A stretch of DNA of 64,000 nucleotides, taken from the NCBI GenBank assembly GCA_030035585.1, contig CM057462.1, positions 142,812,734 through 142,876,733 of the forward strand, in the 5' to 3' direction. Below the pieces are notes generated by a model, which saw nothing but the letters and a program-made list of their open reading frames with translations, did not search any database and was not told where the DNA came from. Below, piece by piece: positions 60,080 through 64,000 of this stretch (within the stretch, counting starts at the first letter, position 1; each line of letters begins with the position of its first letter). This DNA is from Dugong dugon (Eukaryota > Chordata > Mammalia > Sirenia > Dugongidae). A program made the position numbers and the translations under genes.

Positions 60080-61460
60080 TTGAGTGTTAGATAAATGGGA
60101 CCATGTGGTTTTGGGTCTGTCCATTACAGCTGCAGCTAAAATCATGAGCTGAGATGATGTGATGAGGAGAGACAAAAATGTTTACCAAACCCATGCCTTA
60201 CATTCATAAGTCTTCTCTGTCATATAGCCTTCAAGGTGTAACAATCTTTCAAAGACAGACTTGAATAATATGGTTAGTGGAAACCTTCATGGTGTCTATA
60301 CTTGTTACCATTTGACTCCAGTTGTAGGTCCATTGTACAAGCATTGCCATGCCCAAGAACAGAGGTTGACTGGAAACCACTGACCTATTCATCTTGTCCT
60401 ACTGGTTGTTGAGTGCTGTGGGTATGATTTGGAGACACAAAGATCCACAGAATTTATCACTCTCATACATCCATTCTTTTACCCAGCACCCTTCAAGTAT
60501 GTTTTCTAATCATGTGCCCTCTACATACATGATCAACCAGCCAAGTCATTTATCACTGCTATTGAATTTATGCATTTCCTTATCTTAGGTTAATTCTTCC
60601 TCCATACAAAGTGAAGGTACTATGTTTACTTCTTTTAGCGCTGTCTACATAAATGATTTCCACTCATCACTGTGCTTTAGGGACATGACTGAGTGGAGCT
60701 CTAGTGTGGCAGTATTTCATTTTTAACCCATACCTACATTTCAAGTCAACATATATCTAAACCCAGTTGGAGTTTTTCTCTCCTTTAGGCTGGTCATATG
60801 TAACTCTTTACTAGGTCAAACGCATTGAGTTGAGCAACAAGTACTGGTACAGCGGAGGTAAGTAAAATGGATATCTGCATTCACTTCTTTTTGTAATCTA
60901 CTTGTGCAATCTGGAACTGTTGAATCTGACACCAAATATGCCCTTTCCGTTGTATAGTGATACTTCTCTGTGTCCATCAAACTTTATGACTCGCTGTTTC
61001 TGAAAATATCAAACTTAAGAAGGTCACTTCAATCTCAGTCATTGATGTTCTATGATCAGGTGCTAAGCTTGTAGTTGGTGTGAGGAGCACACTACACACA
61101 GCTCTTTAAATAGTAGTTGTCTGTTGAAGATCTGCTGTTTCTACAAACCTTAGGATGAAGTTATAACTCCCCTATTAATGCTTTCCAGGGACTCCACAAA
61201 TAATCTTTAGCTATTATGAATGTCTTTAGCAACACTGGATCATCTAGGTCATACAGCCTGAGCAATAATATAAGGGAAGCTTACATCATAGGCTAGAACT
61301 GCTGTAACATTCTGTTTTGTTCTGGGACTCACTCCAACTGGCAGTCTTCCCTGTCACTTGATAAATGGGTTGAAGCAGTATTTCAAAGTGTGTTTTGTGT
61401 TGTCTTGAAAATCCAAAGACGCTCACCCAACTTTGTACTCTATTACTTTACTGGTTGCTT
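60080..61460 (-). pseudogene. Endogenous retroviral pol remnant (RNase H to integrase region)
   Basis: On the minus strand, pieces in pol order are readable with stops and shifts. Around 60570-60520 is NSIAVINDLAG followed by a stop, the place of the RNase H Asp-containing motif. Then come EWMYESDKF and ALNNQ-stop-DKMNRSV (about 60425-60385), the RNase H end, and a Trp/Gln-rich stretch leading to the integrase N-terminus (to about 60240). Sequence above 60600 has the same character but I could not place domains. In a retrovirus these activities degrade template RNA and insert DNA; here the frame is broken throughout. No LTRs adjoin it, and the class (ERVL-type or ERV1-type) is unresolved. Confidence 0.55.
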
Positions 61461-61470
61461 TAGGGTTTAT

Positions 61471-61636
61471 GGAAACCCTGTGGCATAGTTGTTAAGAGTT
61501 TGGCTGCTAACCAAAAGGTCAGCAGTTCAAATCCACCAGGGGCTCCTTGGAAACCCTATGCGGCAGTTCTACTCTGCCCTATAGGGTCACTATGAGTCGG
61601 AATTGACTTGATGGCAATGGGTTTGGTTTTTTGGTC
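61471..61636 (+). mobile_element. AfroSINE (short type)
   Basis: GGAAACCCTGTGGCATAGTT head, GGCTGCTAACCAAAAGGTCA, B box GTTCAAATCC (61525-61534), CTCCTTGGAAACCCTATG, CACTATGAGTCGGAATTGAC tail and GGGTTTGGTTTTTTGG end. TTAGGGTTTAT is duplicated exactly (61460-61470 and 61637-61647). Close to the typical sequence of the family. Confidence 0.95.
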
Positions 61637-61949
61637 TTAGGGTTTATAGTATGTATTTTAACTAACCATAATCTATCTTTAAATGATCTTATTCCACTTC
61701 ACATGCGATATTAGAACCACATAATAGTTTATTCCCATTTCTGTCTCCTGACCTTTATTTATGATATTGTCATATATTTTACTTATATATGTAACATAAA
61801 CATCAATAAAATTTGTTTTTGTTTTATTAATTGTTATATTATTATTTTTATTTAAAATATTAATTACATTTTAAGGATACTTAAATAGTAAGAAGTAAAA
61901 TTTTGTATTTGCTGATGTAGTTATCAGTTCTGGTGCTGTTCATATTTTT

Positions 61950-63925
61950 GTGTGGAACGTTGGAAAATGTCTTTATTTTGTTGCTGCATTTAGAGGATAT
62001 TTCCTCTTGGTGTAGAATTCTGTGTTGGCATTTTTTTTTTCCCTTTCTCTGCTTTAAAGATGTTGCTTCACTTTTCCAGTTTGCAATGTTTTCAATAAGA
62101 AATCTGCTGTTATTAATATTTTTTACCCTCTGTATATAGTATATCACTTTTCTCTGGCTACATTGAACATTTTTTCTTTATACTGGAGTCAAGCTTTTTG
62201 GACATAATGTATCTTTATGTAGTTTTCTTTATGCTTCTTTTATTGGGCTTTCTTGGGATTTTTAGATCTGTGGGTTCATAATTTTCATTAAATTTGAAAA
62301 TAAAATGAAATGCGGTACACACATACAAAGGAATATTATTCAGCCAAAAAGAGAAATGAAGTCCTGATACATGCTACAAGGTGGATGAACCTTGAAAACA
62401 TTATGCTGAGTGAAATAAGTAGTCTCAAAAGAACAAATACTGTATGATCCTAAGTATATGAAATATCTAGAATAGGCAAATGTATAGAGATCAGAGTTTA
62501 TCAGTGGTTACTAAGGGGTGGGTAGAAGAGAAGGGGAAAGGAAGACACAATGCTTCGGGGACACTGAGCTTCTACTAAGGGTGATGGAAAAATTCAGGAA
62601 TGGTTAATATTGATGGTTGAACAACATGATGAATATAATTAATAACACTGTACTGTACATGTGAAGATTATAGAAATAGTAAATGTTCTGTTATCTACAT
62701 ACTTACTACAATAAAAGAAAATTGGGGAAAAAATTTTAATCATTATTTTTTCAGTTTTTTTTTCTATTTCTCCCTGTTTCATGTTCTACAAAGACTCCAG
62801 TTACTTATGTATTAGGCCTATTGAGGTTATCCCACAATTCACTGAAGCATAGTTCTTTTAATTTCTTTCCTTTTTATTTTCCTATGTGTTTTATTTTGGA
62901 TGCTTTCTGTTGCCATGCCTTCCATGTCACTCAGTTTTTCTACTGCAATGTGTTTCACCTGGTGTTAATCCTATCCAGTGTATTTTTCATCTCATGCATT
63001 ATATTTTTTATGTCTATAATCTCCCAAATCATTACTTAACTTTTAGAATGTATAGAATACAGTAGTAAAAAGTGTTTTAATGTCCTTCTCTGCAAATTGT
63101 AATATTTATGTCAATTGTAAATTGATCTTGATTGATTGCTTTTTCTTCTCATTATGGGTCTTGTTATCCTACCTCTTTGCTTGCCTAATAATCTTTGCTT
63201 AGACGGTAAACATTGTTTATTTACCTTATTGGGTTATGATTATTTTTTACCCTTATACATTTTCTTGAGCTTTGTTTTGGGATGCAGTTAAATTTACTTG
63301 GAAATAGTTTTATCCTTTTAACAGTTGTTGTTAAGATTTGTTAGTTGGAACCACAGCAGTGCTTAGTCTAGGGCTATTATTCTTCATTACTGAAGCAAGA
63401 CTATAAAATGCTCTGTGCATTATATGCCTTTCCAAGTTGGTTTATGGAACCAGGCACTATTCCTGGCCCTGTGAGTGGCAGATACTGTTCCTTCTAATCC
63501 TTCTGAATGATCTTTTTCCTGGGATCAGGTATTTCCCTCATGGCTGAGTATTCAAAGAGGGCCCTCCGTAGGTCTCCATGCTTCTTTCTCTGTGCAGCTT
63601 TCTTTTGTCTGATTATCTTATCCTATGAACTCTGTCTTAGTCTCTCTAAAGTCTCGGCTCCATCTCCTAACTCAGAAAGTCTGCTGAGCTCTGCCCCATT
63701 TCTGACCATCCTGTATCACGGTCTGCAAACTCTCCGGATGAAGTAAGCTCAGACACTTGTGGGACTCAACTCATTTGTTTCCCATCTCTCAGGGATTACT
63801 ACACTTCATTGCCTGACGTGTAGCGTCCAGTATTGCTTTGTGAAACTTGTCTGAGCTGTTTCGTCATTTTAAGATGTTTCAGAAGGGCAAATTCAGTTTC
63901 TGTTACTCCATCTTTGACAACAGAG
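61950..63925 (-). mobile_element. HAL1/L1M relic: ORF1 region and 5'UTR, split by an L1M 3' end
   Basis: Plus-strand reverse complement of ORF1-type sequence (GATATTTCCTCTTGGTGTAG, AAAGATGTTGCTTCAC, TCTGTGGGTTCATAATTTTC), resuming after the insertion with CTATTTCTCCCTGTTTCATG, TTAGGCCTATTGAGGTTATC and TTTTCATCTCATGCATTATA. From about 63100 it is 5'UTR-like (TTCTTCTCATTATGGGTCTT, GTTTTGGGATGCAGTTAAAT, CAGTGCTTAGTCTAGGGCTA, CAACTCATTTGTTTCCCATC) ending near 63925 with TGTTACTCCATCTTTG. HAL1 carries ORF1 without ORF2. No intact frame. Confidence 0.75.
62310..62720 (+). mobile_element. L1M 3' end inserted in the HAL1 relic
   Basis: Classic L1M terminus: AAGGAATATTATTCAGCCAA, ACATGCTACAAGGTGGATGA, ACCTTGAAAACATTATGCTG, ACTGTACTGTACATGTGAAG and an ACTACAATAAAAG end. 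It carries the last ORF2 codons and 3'UTR only, in opposite orientation to its host. Confidence 0.85.
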
Positions 63926-64000
63926 GGACTCTTTCTCTGGCTGTTTTTAAGATTTTCTCTTTATTCTTGGGTTATAGCTGTATTAATATGATGTTCCTAG
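63926..64000 (-). mobile_element. Second HAL1/L1M ORF1 piece at the window edge
   Basis: TTTCTCTGGCTGTTTTTAAG and ATTTTCTCTTTATTCTTGGG repeat a part of the ORF1-type region seen at about 62150, right after the apparent 5' end of the previous relic. It runs off the window. Confidence 0.55.

Noticed and set aside
1..64000. Any CRISPR array, prophage, operon, toxin-antitoxin or other compact genetic system
   Set aside because: The sequence is mammalian intergenic DNA. No evenly spaced repeats with unique spacers, no gene clusters and no translation signals of that kind are present.

Overview
This 64 kb window is non-coding mammalian DNA, very probably from an afrotherian and most likely an elephant-like genome. 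The diagnostic signal is at least a dozen copies or fragments of AfroSINE (tRNA-like head with a TGGCACAGTGG A box, a GTTCAAATCC-type B box, a CTATGAGTCGGAATCGACT-like tail and a GGTTT-rich end). They sit with RTE/BovB-like LINEs, a lineage-specific L1 family, MaLR LTRs and old eutherian repeats (MIR, hAT, L1M/HAL1). I found no host gene exon, rRNA, tRNA gene, CRISPR array or bacterial-type system. Every longer reading frame belongs to a decayed retroelement or is an antisense or low-complexity shadow.

Layout. 0-6 kb: unassigned AT-rich DNA, an RTE remnant split by an AfroSINE, MIR and hAT scraps, and a SINE with a tRNA-Gly-like head. 6-13.8 kb: a nest of old L1/HAL1 pieces interrupted by AfroSINEs, a MaLR LTR and a younger L1. 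13.8-26.7 kb: mostly unassigned AT-rich DNA holding a MaLR solo LTR, two RTE pieces, a long-type AfroSINE, MIR and a hAT MITE. 26.7-43.8 kb: two near-complete L1 elements in divergent (head-to-head) orientation about 1.2 kb apart, both with target-site duplications and both dead by frameshifts, stops or a lost catalytic Asp. 44.3-54.4 kb: two more 5'-truncated L1s (one inside an AfroSINE), an older L1 ORF1 relic, a MaLR LTR, an ERV-type LTR and a 1.5 kb RTE. 54.5-61.6 kb: three AfroSINEs, unassigned DNA with one candidate conserved block, and a degenerate endogenous retroviral pol remnant. 61.9-64 kb: a HAL1/L1M relic split by an L1M 3' end.

How the parts relate. RTE copies share their 3' tail motif with AfroSINE and with the other SINEs here, which fits RTE supplying the retrotransposition machinery in trans. 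The L1 copies fall into types that differ in 5'UTR (one has 266-bp tandem monomers) and in 3'UTR (one has gained a second 3' end downstream of an A-tract). Nested insertions give a relative timeline: old L1M, then younger L1; AfroSINE, then MaLR LTR; AfroSINE, then L1.

Limits. Repeat family names come from recognition by eye, not from a library search; boundaries without a stated target-site duplication are good to roughly 10-50 bp.
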